Shown in pieces: positions 1 to 8,436 of a stretch of 64,000 bases of DNA (within the stretch, counting starts at the first letter, position 1; each line of letters begins with the position of its first letter). The DNA is from Moorella glycerini (GTDB lineage: Bacteria; Bacillota; DSM-521; Neomoorellales; Neomoorellaceae): NCBI RefSeq assembly GCF_009735625.1, contig NZ_CP046244.1:2108001-2172000 (forward strand). The letters are read 5' to 3'. Made by a program: the position numbers and the translations under genes. The notes below the pieces were generated by a model. It searched no databases and had not been told where the DNA came from. It saw only the letters and a list, made by a program, of their open reading frames with translations.

Positions 1-60
1 CAGGCAGCGGCTTTGCAGCTCTTCTATGGTCATGGCGGCGATAGATTGCGAAGTGTTCAT
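1..60 (-). CDS. tnpC: IS66 transposase TnpC, N-terminal 20 codons only
   Basis: On the minus strand an ATG at 60-58 opens a frame (MNTSQSIAAMTIEELQ) that runs off the left edge. It lies 80 bases downstream of tnpB, where IS66 elements carry the large DDE transposase. Only the first 20 residues are visible, so the catalytic domain cannot be judged; identity rests on position and on the helical, charged start typical of TnpC proteins. Confidence 0.6.
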   Translation of the reverse strand, partial: MNTSQSIAAMTIEELQSRCL

Positions 61-140
61 GCTTTAATGATTCGACGAATCGCGTCGAATTCCTCTAGAA
101 TCAACCATAAACAGCAAATATTTCTTTCTGGTGCTTTATA

Positions 141-497
141 TTACAAGATGGTGCGCGCTTTTACCTCGGGATGGGCCTGGGGCTGTTTGATGGGGAGGCC
201 GTCAAGCAGCCAGCGCAGCTCCCGGCGGTTGATGGTGATGGTTGCAGAAGTGGTATCTTGAGGCCAGGGGAATTTGCCCTTCTCCAGCCGGCGGTAATAA
301 AGCCAGAAACCGTTATGCTCCCAGTGGAGGATCTTTAGTTTATCCCGCTGGCGGTTGCAGAAAACGAAAAGGCAGGAAGAGAAGGGGTCCAGCTCGAACC
401 CTTCCTTGACCAGCACCGCCAGGCCGTCAATGGACTTGCGCAGATCCGTTGCGCCGCAGGCGAGATAAACCCGGTCGATGCCAGCTTCGTTTAGCAT
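141..497 (-). CDS. tnpB: IS66 family accessory protein TnpB (Orf2)
   Basis: 118 aa, the usual IS66 TnpB length. Recognisable family blocks are the N-terminal YLACGATDLRKSIDGL, the central CLFVFCNRQRDKLKIL and the WEHNGFWLYYRRLEKGKFPWP stretch in the middle. TnpB is required for transposition of IS66 elements, although its molecular role is not settled. It overlaps tnpA by 7 bases, so translation of the two is probably coupled. The C-terminus (LRWLLDGLPIKQPQAH) is complete. No disruption seen. Confidence 0.93.
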   Translation of the reverse strand: MLNEAGIDRVYLACGATDLRKSIDGLAVLVKEGFELDPFSSCLFVFCNRQRDKLKILHWEHNGFWLYYRRLEKGKFPWPQDTTSATITINRRELRWLLDGLPIKQPQAHPEVKARTIL

Positions 498-817
498 ATC
501 GCTACCAGCACCCGGACTACCTGAGAGAGCAAGGCGGGATCAAAACCGGGTCTTACCTCGATGCCAGCCGGCCCTATTTTGACAAGTAAAGTATGGCCCT
601 GATCTATAGATGCCTTTTCACTTATTTCTACCGGTAACCATCGGTTGGATTTCCCAGAGGAAACTACGTTTTGGTTTTTATACTTCCGCAGCCAGTACCA
701 TAACTGCCTGGGGCTAACGCCCTCTTGGGAGGCGCACCACTCTCTGACGCTTTGCCCGCTGGCCTGGTATTCGGCTATCCGGGTTGCCCATAGTGCTTGC
801 AGTTCGGCTTTGGTCAT
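491..817 (-). CDS. tnpA: IS66 family accessory protein TnpA (Orf1)
   Basis: 108 aa. The N-terminal half (MTKAELQALWATRIAEYQASGQSVREWCASQ...) forms the helix-turn-helix-like region typical of IS66 Orf1 proteins, with the family WCASQEGVSPRQLWYWLRKY block around residues 27-46. The C-terminal half (LLVKIGPAGIEVRPGFDPALLSQVVRVL) is also typical. A GGAGGA site lies just upstream of the ATG. It is the first gene of the element and overlaps tnpB. DNA binding is inferred from the family. Confidence 0.9.
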   Translation of the reverse strand: MTKAELQALWATRIAEYQASGQSVREWCASQEGVSPRQLWYWLRKYKNQNVVSSGKSNRWLPVEISEKASIDQGHTLLVKIGPAGIEVRPGFDPALLSQVVRVLVAIC

Positions 818-945
818 AATAAAAAATCCTCCTCAGCTTGTTTTCTGAGGAAGATTATCCCTTAAACTTGGGTATTGCGCCAAGGTGGGTTGTATTTGAC
901 GCTTACTGATGCCAGGGCGACCTTAAGCCCAGAGTGGAGGTTAAG

Positions 946-981
946 TATCAATGTTTATATCAATGTTTATATCAATGTTTA
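946..981. repeat. Three perfect tandem 12-bp repeats
   Basis: The unit TATCAATGTTTA occurs three times in a row without mismatch. The last copy covers the final codons and stop of the DUF4351 remnant on the minus strand, so the array looks like a local duplication of that gene end. It lies between the IS66 end and the remnant. Confidence 0.9.
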
Positions 982-1112
982 AGGGCAAGAACCCTTAGCA
1001 GTTCAGCCTCGCTGGTGATGTCAAGTATCTTTTCAGCCAGGTCATCTAGCTGCTCCACTGATAAAGTCTTTATCTTCGCTTCAACTTCAGGAGAAGTGGT
1101 ACCCAGGCGTTT
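972..1112 (-). pseudogene. C-terminal remnant of an Rpn/DUF4351 protein
   Basis: The minus strand reads about 45 codons ending LRVLALKH and stop. It closely matches the C-terminus of the remnant at 12156-12422 ([20 protein letters not shown]...). This is the DUF4351 tail attached to Rpn-family PD-(D/E)XK nucleases. The N-terminal nuclease domain is missing: similarity to the other copy stops at about 1112, where a sugar-dehydratase fragment on the opposite strand begins. It is dead by truncation. Confidence 0.7.
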
Positions 1113-1119
1113 TTCGCGG

Positions 1120-1654
1120 CCGTGCTTTTCGGGAATGTTTTATGCAGCCGGGGCAGCGTGGTGCCCCTTTTCCAGCGCCAGATTGCCGCCGGCGGGCCGG
1201 TGACGGTGACCCACCCGGAAATGACCCGCTACTTTATGACCATCTCCGAGGCGGTGCAGCTCGTCATCCAGGCCGGCGCCCTGGTCCGGGGCGGGGAGAT
1301 TTTTGTCCTTGACATGGGCGAGCCGGTGAAAATAGTAGACCTGGCGCGGAGCATGATTATCCTGTCCGGTTACGAACCGGGAAGGGATATTGAAATCGTC
1401 TTTACCGGCGTCCGGCCCGGGGAGAAGCTCTATGAAGAGCTCCTGACGGCCGGGGAAGGGGTCAATGCTACTTCCCATGAGCGGATCTTCATTACCCGGC
1501 CGGAGGAATTCGATGCCGCCGGGCTGGAGCGTTTCCTGTGGCTGGTCTCCCAGCCCGGCTGGCGACCGATATGGCCGGGGTGGAAGAACTGCTGCGCCTG
1601 GTCCTGCCTGGCTTCCGGGTAGAGAAGGGGCAGGAAATGGTGCAGGTGGGGTAG
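1120..1654 (+). pseudogene. C-terminal fragment of CapD/FlaA1-type nucleotide-sugar 4,6-dehydratase (copy A)
   Basis: The translation shows the end of a polysaccharide biosynthesis epimerase/dehydratase: [38 protein letters not shown] and [13 protein letters not shown], all conserved in the CapD family. The Rossmann-fold start and the membrane/linker domains are absent. Near 1567 one base is missing relative to copies B and C (GGCGACC against GGCGGGCC), which shifts the frame before the expected ending [10 protein letters not shown] and stop at 1654. It is therefore truncated and frameshifted. Related fragments lie at 6560-6822 and 18645-18994. Confidence 0.85.
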
Positions 1655-1788
1655 GCAGCGTTTCCAAATGGCCTGTCACGGATCCGGGATATTTTCTCCT
1701 GGTGGCTAAGGGAAATGTAGGGACTGGTCTTTTTGTGCTAAGTGGAATAAAATAGTTTTAGAATAAAAACCTTCACGGAGGGATAATT

Positions 1789-2232
1789 GTGGAGAGCGAA
1801 GTATCTGCAAAGAAAGGAGTAGTAATTGGTCCTACACCCATTGTTCTGGCATATTTTGCTGAGAAGAAAAGAGGTACCAGGAAAGAAGTAACGAGGGTTG
1901 TTTTCCAGGTCGCTAAGCGGTTGGAAGAGACGACGATTCATATAAATGCTGTATTTAGGGGAAATATATCCGGGACTGGTGATGCCATTTTTAGTGAAAC
2001 AGTAGATGAGGAAATATGGTATTGGCTTTCTAATCACTTTTTACGTGAATGCCAGGACCCAGGCGAAAATGATATATGCTTTGAAGCAAGCAAACCCTTT
2101 GAGGAATATCGTTTGGATAGGATATCGCAAAATTTAAGGGAGATAGGATGGCCTTCTGAAAAAGAAAGGCAGATTTTTTTAAGAGTATTAAGGGAGGTTA
2201 TTTCTCTTGAACCATGGCGGGAAAACCTCTAA
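1789..2232 (+). CDS. Conserved protein of unknown function, 147 aa, upstream of HD-domain gene
   Basis: A GTG start at 1789 has a GGAGG site eight bases upstream. The product is soluble, mixed alpha/beta by eye, with no Cys cluster, signal peptide or membrane segment. I do not recognise the family. Its last 26 bases overlap the TTG start of the HD-phosphohydrolase gene, so the two are probably translationally coupled and may act together. It is AT-richer than the flanking sugar-gene debris, consistent with a separate origin. It could be a partner or regulator of the HD protein, but nothing in its sequence proves that. Confidence 0.6.
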   Translation: MESEVSAKKGVVIGPTPIVLAYFAEKKRGTRKEVTRVVFQVAKRLEETTIHINAVFRGNISGTGDAIFSETVDEEIWYWLSNHFLRECQDPGENDICFEASKPFEEYRLDRISQNLREIGWPSEKERQIFLRVLREVISLEPWRENL

Positions 2233-2940
2233 AATAATCCGCGATGTAGTGCATGGGTATATATCTTTATGCGAAAATGATCTACATATAATTGATACAC
2301 CACTTTTTCAACGTCTAAAGCGTATCCGGCAAACAGGTGCCTATTCTGTTTATCCTTCAGCTAATCATACCCGCTTTGAGCATTCGCTAGGCGTTATGCA
2401 TTTAGGCATGAAAGTTTTGGAATCATTGGGTATTGATGCGGATGAAAGGATATCCAACACAGTACGATATGCCTGTCTATTACATGATATCGGGCATGCC
2501 CCTTTTTCTCATCTCGGGGAGGCTTTTTATTCAAAAGAAGAGCTTATTAACTGGCTTAACATTGGTCTTAATAATGTAGGGCTAACAAATACTATAATGG
2601 GTTCAATAGGATCTCCACATGAATTATGTAGTTGCGCAATAGTCTTGAATAAATTTGCCGACAGGTTATTAAGCTATGGCGTTGACCTGGATTTACTTTG
2701 TCGAATGATAACGGGGCAAAAGTATAATACATCGGATAAATTTACAGAAGATTGTCTCATAGATATTCTTAATTCTGATATTGATGTAGATAAGCTTGAT
2801 TACGTTTTACCCGAGTTCGACAGTTGCTAGGCAAAAATGACTGCTTTTCAGATGAAGAACCCTTATAAATCAACGTTTCCCGATCTTGGGAGAGCTCAAA
2901 AATCAAAAATCACATAGGCACACGATTTCGGGATTAAAAC

Positions 2941-2970
2941 TTGATGGTAATGTAGTACATGCGCTATAAT
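2941..2970 (+). promoter_or_regulatory. Likely promoter of the IS1634-type transposase
   Basis: TTGATG (2941-2946) and TATAAT (2965-2970) are separated by 18 bases. The expected transcription start falls at about 2977, the ATG of the favoured start codon, so the message may be nearly leaderless. That would keep expression low. Confidence 0.5.
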
Positions 2971-2976
2971 ATAGAC

Positions 2977-4659
2977 ATGTACATAAGAACTATTTCCCGC
3001 AAAAACAAGGACGGCTCTGTTGTCCGTTATATCCAGCTTGCCCACAACGTCTGGGACCCCAAGGCCGGCTACCCGAAAGCCAAAGTACTCTTCAACTTCG
3101 GCCGCGAAGAGGATGTAGACCGGGAAGCCCTGGTCCGCCTGGTAAAGAGTATTACGCGTTTTTTGGGACCGGAAGAGGCTTTACGCACCCAGGCAGAGTT
3201 AAACGGCAGCGCTCCCCTAACTTTTGTCTCCAGCCGGCCTATAGGTGGCGCCTGGGTGTTAAACGAGCTCTGGAACCAGCTGGGTATCAACCGCGTTTTA
3301 GCCGGGCTGCTGGCCAAACGTAAGTTCCAGGCGCCGGTAGAACGAGCCATCTTCGCTATGGTAGCCAACCGGGCTTTGAACCCGGCCAGTAAACTTAAGA
3401 CCGAGGATTGGGTCAGCCACGATGTTTTCATTCCCGGCCTCCCGGACGTGCCGGTGCAAAACCTTTACCGAGCCATGGACTTCTTACTGGAGGCTGCTGA
3501 AGAACTGCAAAAGGATATCTTCTTCTCCGTGGCCCACCTCTTCAACCTGGAAGTCGATCTCCTGTACTTCGATACCACCTCCACCTACTTTGAAGTGGAA
3601 GAGGAGGATAATCCGGAGGACCATAAGCAGCACCTTCGGCGTAAAGGCAACTCCAAGGACCACCGGCCGGATTTACCCCAGGTGGTAATCGGCCTGGCTG
3701 TCACCAGGGAGGGCCTGCCGGTACGCTGCTGGGTCTGGCCGGGTAACACCGCCGACATGGCGGTAATCGAGCAAGTCAAAAAGGACCTGGTGGGCTGGCA
3801 ACTGGGCCGGGTCATTACTGTTGTCGACCGCGGTTTTGCTTCGGAAGACAACCTTCGTTACCTCCAGCGCGCCGGCGGCCACTACATTGCCGGCGAAAAG
3901 ATGCGCAGCGGCAAGGATACGGTGGCAGAGGCCCTTGCCCGGCCGGGCCGTTACAAAACTGTCAAGGATAACCTTGAAGTTAAAGAAGTTATCGTCGGCG
4001 ACGGCGAAAAAAGGGTACGATATATCCTGGTACGTAACCCTAAAGAAGCAGAAAAAGACAGACTGGAGCGGGAGAAAATCCTGGCCCGCCTCAAGGAAGA
4101 ATTAGCGGCCATTGGGGACCTCAAAGGCGAACCCCATACTAAAGCCTGCTGCCAGCTCATTGCCCATCCCACTTATGGCCGCTATCTCAAGACCGACAAG
4201 AAGGGACAACCCTATATCGATGCGGCCAGGGTGAAAGCTGAAGAGAAGCTGGACGGCAAATACCTTTTAAGAACCTCGGACGATACCATAAGTGCTGAAG
4301 ACGTGGCCCTCGGCTACAAGCAACTGCTTGAGGTAGAGGATGCCTTCCGCACCATGAAGCAGTCCTTAGAGCTGCGGCCGGTCTATCATCGCCTGAGCGA
4401 CCGCATCCATGCTCACGTCCTCCTGTGCTGGCTGGGACTGCTCCTAATCCGGGTAGCTGAAACGAAAGTGCAGGATAGCTGGCGGAACATCCGCCAGACC
4501 CTGGAACGCATGCACCTGGGCGAATTTGTTGGTCCTGAGGGCAGGGTACTCCAAAGGACGGAAACAACCCCGCCACAGCAGCATATCTTCAAGACCCTTG
4601 GGATAAAGGAACCGCCGCAAATAATCGCGGTCGAAACAAAGGCCAGAAAGGGTCCCTAG
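2977..4659 (+). CDS. IS1634 family DDE transposase
   Basis: 560 aa from ATG 2977 (MYIRTISRKNKDGS), the usual start of this family; an in-frame ATG at 2959 would add six residues. No ribosome site stands out before either. Catalytic blocks visible are LLYFDTTSTYFE (first Asp), ITVVDRGFASEDN (second Asp) and YKQLLEVEDAFRTMK (Glu). It is the only gene of the element and catalyses cut-and-paste transposition. The frame is uninterrupted, so the enzyme is probably active. Confidence 0.93.
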   Translation: MYIRTISRKNKDGSVVRYIQLAHNVWDPKAGYPKAKVLFNFGREEDVDREALVRLVKSITRFLGPEEALRTQAELNGSAPLTFVSSRPIGGAWVLNELWNQLGINRVLAGLLAKRKFQAPVERAIFAMVANRALNPASKLKTEDWVSHDVFIPGLPDVPVQNLYRAMDFLLEAAEELQKDIFFSVAHLFNLEVDLLYFDTTSTYFEVEEEDNPEDHKQHLRRKGNSKDHRPDLPQVVIGLAVTREGLPVRCWVWPGNTADMAVIEQVKKDLVGWQLGRVITVVDRGFASEDNLRYLQRAGGHYIAGEKMRSGKDTVAEALARPGRYKTVKDNLEVKEVIVGDGEKRVRYILVRNPKEAEKDRLEREKILARLKEELAAIGDLKGEPHTKACCQLIAHPTYGRYLKTDKKGQPYIDAARVKAEEKLDGKYLLRTSDDTISAEDVALGYKQLLEVEDAFRTMKQSLELRPVYHRLSDRIHAHVLLCWLGLLLIRVAETKVQDSWRNIRQTLERMHLGEFVGPEGRVLQRTETTPPQQHIFKTLGIKEPPQIIAVETKARKGP

Positions 4660-5535
4660 TAACACGCGCCCAAAAAGCCGATCCCTGAAACCCTTGCGCA
4701 ACAAGCTGTTGCGCTTATTATTCACCTAGCAACTGTCGAACTCGGGTTTTACGGGATGCTTTTATGTCCGGCGCTGAGCTAATAGCTATAGACGCTGAAC
4801 GGCTTATTTCGGCATATACAATTCATAACGGAACATTGGCGTTCTCTGGTAAAGCCCTCAGTACTATAGGCAACCTTATATATGGAAGGAATGCACTTTA
4901 TTTTTGGGTGTATAACCATCATATCACTGTTTATACTGATTTTCTTTTCCGGCGTCTTATTAAATACTTGATTAATACAGTACCTGAAGGGCGGGAAGAG
5001 TTATTTACCTATGAATCAATAGCGGAAAAGTTGGCAGATGACTATGATTTGATTACCTTTGTTCGTAAATATATGAGTATTGATGATTACGCCCGGGAAC
5101 TATATAATCAACTATTTAACCGGGCTTTTTATAAATCGCTCTGGAAAACACCTTTTGAGTTCGAAGCAATAATAAAGGACCCTGCTCACCAGGATGCGTT
5201 CATCAGACTTGTTGGCCAGTTTCGCAAAGAAGAAGACGGGTTAGAAGAACTTGAGCGAAGGATTATAGAAGCAAATAATGGCCTTACTAAGGGAGATTTC
5301 TATATTGCCGTTGCTGATTTTAAACCCTTTGTTCCTGTTGCCGGCAAGGCGGTTTATATTATGCTTGGTGATAAACGTAAGAGGTTCCAGGAGATCTTTC
5401 AGGAAAGTATCTATCAAAATCCTTTTCGTGAGATCCCTTACATTTTTGTAAAGAATGATCAGGTAAGAAATATTTTAATAAACAGGTTGAATGAGGGGCG
5501 GTTGTTGTAAAAAATGTGTCACCCCCTAGTTGACA

Positions 5536-5558
5536 CTGGTTTTCACCAGCTTTTCTTT
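5536..5558 (+). terminator. Weak terminator-like hairpin after the HD gene
   Basis: CTGGT, loop TTTC, ACCAG, then CTTTTCTTT. The stem is only five pairs, so termination may be partial. It lies 26 bases beyond the stop of the split HD gene. Confidence 0.4.
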
Positions 5559-5570
5559 GGTACTTCAAAC

Positions 5571-5850
5571 CGGGAGGGAAGGAAGGTAGCCATCTATGGC
5601 GCCGGCGACGCCGGGGAGATGGTCCTACGGGAGCTTTAAAATAACCGCCAGATGGGTTATGTGGTAGTTGGCTTTATTGACGACGATCCTGCCAAACACG
5701 GATTCGGCATCCATGGTGTGCCCATCCTGGGCCTGGCCACCGCCATGGAACAGATTGCCGCCAGCGGGGTGGAAGAAGTTATTATCGCTATGCCTTCCGC
5801 CCCAGCTACCCGGCGGGAAGCCGTATAGCAGCGTGTAAATCCCTGGGGCT
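5571..5850 (+). pseudogene. Fragment of the linker Rossmann domain of a FlaA1/CapD-type sugar dehydratase
   Basis: One frame reads KVAIYGAGDAGEMVLREL, a stop, then MGYVVVGFIDDDPAKHG and GVEEVIIAMPSAPATRREAV and a second stop. This is the CoA-binding-like domain that precedes the catalytic domain in membrane-anchored polysaccharide dehydratases. Two in-frame stops and the missing ends show it is dead. It may come from the same ancestral gene as the three CapD tail fragments in this window. Confidence 0.75.
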
Positions 5851-5909
5851 AGGATGCAGGGTAGTGGAGCGGATAGTGTGAATTATGGTTTAAATTATGA
5901 GGTGAAGAA

Positions 5910-6507
5910 ATGGATAAAATTGAATATACCTTACTTGAAAACGGCCTGGACTTTTTATTAAATGGTATCATTCCTCTCTATTGATGAAGAATTAGGACTC
6001 ACTAAGCAAGACCGTACATCTGAAGGTATGATCTTGAATAAAATATGGCAAAATGTATGCGATATTGAGGTGCTCATTACTGAGAGGCTTAATTCGCTTG
6101 AAGGAGAATTTGAAAAGGCCCAAAAAAATGGCAATGTATTAATGCCCTGCCCATCCTGTAGACAACTAGCACTTATTATTCCGGAAAATAAATGTTTGTT
6201 TTGTTATTATAGTGGTCCGGCAGAAAAGATTGCGGATAAATATATTAGCGAAGTTTTAGGTATTAGCCATTACGAAAAGATAAAAGAAGGTATTCAATGG
6301 CCTCAACATGATTGCCCTTCATGCGAGATAGAAAGTTTAGTTGATATGGGGAAGCATAATAAAGACTTTAGATATTTTTGTTTTTCATGTGGTGGTAAAT
6401 GGCGTGACGACGAACTGAAATTCTGTATAGAGTGCGGCAGATTATTTGAGGATAATAAATTATGTATTTGCAATTCATGTTACGATTATAAGGTAAACAG
6501 TGATTAG
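5910..6507 (+). pseudogene. Zinc-ribbon protein gene, apparently frameshifted near its start
   Basis: The natural start appears to be ATG 5910, after GAGGTGAAGAA, giving MDKIEYTLLENGLDFLLNG, but that frame stops at 5984. A frame one base later is open from 5962 to 6507 (181 codons). Its C-terminal half carries four CxxC knuckles (CPSC, CLFC, CPSC, CFSC) and then CIECG and CICNSC, so it is a multi-zinc-ribbon protein. One extra base near 5960-5975 would explain the break. The ATG at 5962 could still yield the zinc part. Function not recognised; nucleic-acid or protein binding is usual for such knuckles. Confidence 0.6.
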
Positions 6508-6559
6508 GTATACGCTGCTATTTGATATAGAAATGCTTAAAAAAGTTTTTAGCACATAA

Positions 6560-6822
6560 ATATCGCCTTTACCGGTATCCGGCCCGGGGAAAAGCTCTAC
6601 GAAGAAATCCTCACGGCCGGGGAGGGGGTCAACGCCACTTCCCATGAGCGGATCTTCATTGCCCGGCCGGAGGAATTCGAAGCCGCCGGGCTGGAGCGCT
6701 TCCTGGGGCTGGTTTCCCAGCCCGGCTGGCGGGCCGATATGGCCGGGGTGGAAGAAGTATTGCGCCTGGTCCTGCCTGGCTTCCGGGTAGAGAAGGGGCA
6801 GGAACTGGTGCAGGTGGGGTAG
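6560..6822 (+). pseudogene. C-terminal fragment of CapD/FlaA1-type dehydratase (copy B)
   Basis: About 87 codons, opening with the CapD block [15 protein letters not shown] and closing [20 protein letters not shown]... and stop at 6822. It lacks a start codon and all upstream domains. It is in frame to the natural stop, unlike copy A, and is nearly identical to copies A and C over the shared part. It abuts an unrelated AT-rich stretch at about 6555. Confidence 0.85.
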
Positions 6823-6867
6823 TGATCATACCGAAAGGAATAAATAATTTTTAGGGAGGCTAAGAGT

Positions 6868-7143
6868 ATGCAGGATAATATGGCCGTGGTTCCATTAATC
6901 GCTGATCAGCAAGCTATGCATATTGAATTTATTGATTTAGTACAAAGCTCATCAAACCCGGAGATAGTGATTCTTAGTTTTATCCAGCGGTTTCCGGAAT
7001 TTACTCTCCAACCCGGGCAGAACTCCCCTGAGGGAGCAGGAGGGAGGTTAGTAGCTCGTTTTGCATTTACCTGGGATCATATTGAACGTATGCGCGATCT
7101 CTTCAACAGGCTCCTTGTCCAAAAAAACAAGATATTGTTTTAG
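6868..7143 (+). CDS. Small protein, DUF3467-like (tentative), 91 aa
   Basis: ATG at 6868 follows TTAGGGAGGC. Two beta-rich blocks, IEFIDLVQSSSNPEIVILSF and GRLVARFAFTWDHIERMRDL, resemble the layout of DUF3467 proteins (strands followed by a helix of the R...S..H...L type), but this is by eye only. It starts a co-directional run with the genes at 7162, 7615, 7859 and 8431. The 18-base gap to the next gene suggests a shared transcript. Function unknown; the DUF3467 assignment is uncertain. Confidence 0.6.
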   Translation: MQDNMAVVPLIADQQAMHIEFIDLVQSSSNPEIVILSFIQRFPEFTLQPGQNSPEGAGGRLVARFAFTWDHIERMRDLFNRLLVQKNKILF

Positions 7144-7161
7144 AGGAAGGGGAAGAATATA

Positions 7162-7611
7162 ATGAGTAAAGGAAGACGCAAAAGCTTATTAGCCGAAATT
7201 GATCCACCAATGATAAATGATGGCACGGAAAAAGAGTTGCCACCTAAAGTCATATACCAGGTAATTAACCAGGAAGTAAAAATTAACTTTGTACCTTCTA
7301 ATTCTACATTAAAAGGGGGCCTTGTGATGGTACCCGGAATTAAACAGGAACCTGATGAACGCTTCCCGGATCTTGCCATCAAAGTTTTCAATGAAAATGA
7401 AAAGGAAGAGCTTCTTAGGGAACTTTTATCTGTTGCCATTCAGAGCGTAAGGAATGGTGATTTAGAAGCTCTGCGACGCGTTCTCCTTGCCTGGGAGTAT
7501 ACTGCTTTATGGAAAAAAGAACCTCATATGCTAAAAGAGCTGGAAAGCGGGGCAGGGGATTCGCGAAACGGTGTGGACTGGCGGGATTTCTTGGCTTCCG
7601 AGGGGTTGTAA
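7162..7611 (+). CDS. Conserved protein of unknown function, 149 aa, upstream of a RelE-like gene
   Basis: ATG 7162 with GGAAGGGGAA upstream. The N-terminal half is basic and polar, and the C-terminal half is helical (EKEELLRELLSVAIQSVRNG, EALRRVLLAWEYTALW). It ends four bases before the ATG of a RelE/ParE-like toxin remnant, the place where an antitoxin would sit, but it is longer than most antitoxins and I see no known DNA-binding fold. An antitoxin role is inferred from position only. Confidence 0.6.
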   Translation: MSKGRRKSLLAEIDPPMINDGTEKELPPKVIYQVINQEVKINFVPSNSTLKGGLVMVPGIKQEPDERFPDLAIKVFNENEKEELLRELLSVAIQSVRNGDLEALRRVLLAWEYTALWKKEPHMLKELESGAGDSRNGVDWRDFLASEGL

Positions 7612-7614
7612 AAG

Positions 7615-7878
7615 ATGTATACTATTTTGCCTTTGAGCAGTAAAGTGCAGAAACAGATTGACCAGTTTAGGCCTGCTGAAAAGAAAAAACTCAGGCAGGC
7701 CTTTATTGATATCGAAAATAATCCATATTCTGCTCCGGGAGGTAAGATAGAAAAGTTTAAGGGAGATTTGTCTTATCTCGGATGGCACTATGCGCTCGCA
7801 TATAGCTATCGAATCCACTATAAAATTACATACATCGGGCCCTTTCACGGAGGACAATATGGTGCGCAAATTACCTAA
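7615..7878 (+). CDS. RelE/ParE-superfamily toxin-like protein with an altered C-terminus
   Basis: 87 aa. The first 70 residues match the RelE/ParE pattern: start MYTILPLSSKVQKQIDQF, then ENNPYSAPGGKIEKFKGD and YALAYSYRIHYKI. In the family these form the ribosome- or gyrase-directed toxin fold. After YKI the normal final strand with its catalytic residues is missing; instead the frame runs into the leader of the next gene (TYIGPFHGGQYGAQIT). It overlaps that gene by 20 bases. Probably an inactive toxin cut by recombination. Confidence 0.6.
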   Translation: MYTILPLSSKVQKQIDQFRPAEKKKLRQAFIDIENNPYSAPGGKIEKFKGDLSYLGWHYALAYSYRIHYKITYIGPFHGGQYGAQIT

Positions 7879-8380
7879 ATACCTGAAGGCGGATATTGAA
7901 CGCGGTTTTATCCTGGCCTATTATGAAATGGTAAAAGGCTGTACGGTGAGCCTGGATATTCCCGGGGAAAATATTGTCCCGGTAGTGGCTTTTGCCCATA
8001 AACCTGGAGAAATTTACGGCATGGATTTTTCCAGTACATACCATTTTGCAGCAAAAGAGAAACTGCAAACAAGGTTACGCCGGGTACAGAAAAAAGTTGC
8101 CGCTCTCCAGCGCTATGCAGAGTTTGCAGCATTGCAAAGGGAAATGAAATACCAGGTGGTCTATGAGATCTGGTGTTTCCTGCCACCCAACAAATTAGTG
8201 CTTGAAACAGTGAGTAAAGCCAGAGAAGAGGGAATGCCGGTAAAACTGGTATCCGTACAGGAGGTACATGAGCGCATAAAGCAGGTAGCCCTTCTCGAAC
8301 CCCTGGACAAGGACATTATTTACGAGAATGCTTTCCTGTGGGCGGCGAGTCTTTTCCGTGATGCCGGCGCCTGGAAATAG
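7859..8380 (+). CDS. Conserved protein of unknown function, 173 aa
   Basis: ATG 7859 preceded by GGAGG (7850-7854), so the longer upstream frame is not used. The product begins MVRKLPKYLKADIERGFILA and has alternating helices and strands (YQVVYEIWCFLPPNKLVLET, GMPVKLVSVQEVHERI), suggesting an alpha/beta fold, perhaps nuclease-like, but no catalytic motif is certain. Its first 40 or so codons recur as a fragment at 19917-20032, so this gene has been copied by local rearrangement. The next gene follows 56 bases later. Confidence 0.65.
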   Translation: MVRKLPKYLKADIERGFILAYYEMVKGCTVSLDIPGENIVPVVAFAHKPGEIYGMDFSSTYHFAAKEKLQTRLRRVQKKVAALQRYAEFAALQREMKYQVVYEIWCFLPPNKLVLETVSKAREEGMPVKLVSVQEVHERIKQVALLEPLDKDIIYENAFLWAASLFRDAGAWK

Positions 8381-8436
8381 CCGGATAGCCTATTAGGAAA
8401 AGAAGCAACTATAATAACCGCAGGGATAGGGTGGGT

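Larger units (their letters stand above)
1..906 (-). mobile_element. IS66-family insertion sequence, partial (left end outside window)
   Basis: Three genes in IS66 order (tnpA, tnpB, start of tnpC) read leftward. The outer right end is visible: the complement of positions 887-906 begins GTAAGCGTCAAATACAACCC, and GTAAGCG is the usual tip of IS66 elements. The other end, and therefore the target duplication, is outside the window. The tnpA, tnpB and visible tnpC frames are open, so the element may be intact. Family assignment comes from the recognisable TnpB and the three-gene layout. Confidence 0.85.
2810..4746 (+). mobile_element. Complete IS1634-family (IS4 superfamily) element, 1937 bp
   Basis: The ends are perfect 21-base inverted repeats: CCCGAGTTCGACAGTTGC... 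at 2810-2830 and its complement at 4726-4746. Flanking TTTTA direct repeats (2805-2809 and 4747-4751) are a 5-bp target duplication. One long transposase gene fills the element. Clean ends and an open transposase frame indicate recent insertion into the HD gene. Confidence 0.95.
2207..5510 (+). pseudogene. HD-superfamily phosphohydrolase, split by an IS1634-type element
   Basis: The 5' part (2207-2809) encodes the HD core: HTRFEHSLGVMHLG and LLHDIGHAPFSH give the metal-binding H...HD residues, and it ends at DVDKLDYVL. The 3' part (4752-5510) resumes with RDAFMSGAELIAID. Removing the element and one copy of the TTTTA duplication restores one continuous frame of about 453 codons through the conserved D.LDY..RD motif. 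The start is TTG at 2207 with AGGGAGG upstream. The family (dNTPase/YwfO-like) hydrolyses nucleotides. An ATG at 4764 could still give a 248-aa C-terminal piece lacking the HD residues. A second, 5'-truncated homologue lies at 13270-14202. Confidence 0.9.

Noticed and set aside
946-981. CRISPR repeats
   Set aside because: The units are 12 bases, directly adjacent, without spacers. The 14-base repeats at 27227 also lack regular spacers. No cas genes are in the window.
1140-1679. A 179-codon frame on the minus strand opposite CapD copy A
   Set aside because: It is Pro/Gly/Arg-rich, antisense to a clear sugar-dehydratase remnant, and has no ribosome site. Similar GC-rich antisense frames elsewhere (for example 48035-49615 opposite the aor gene) were rejected for the same reason.
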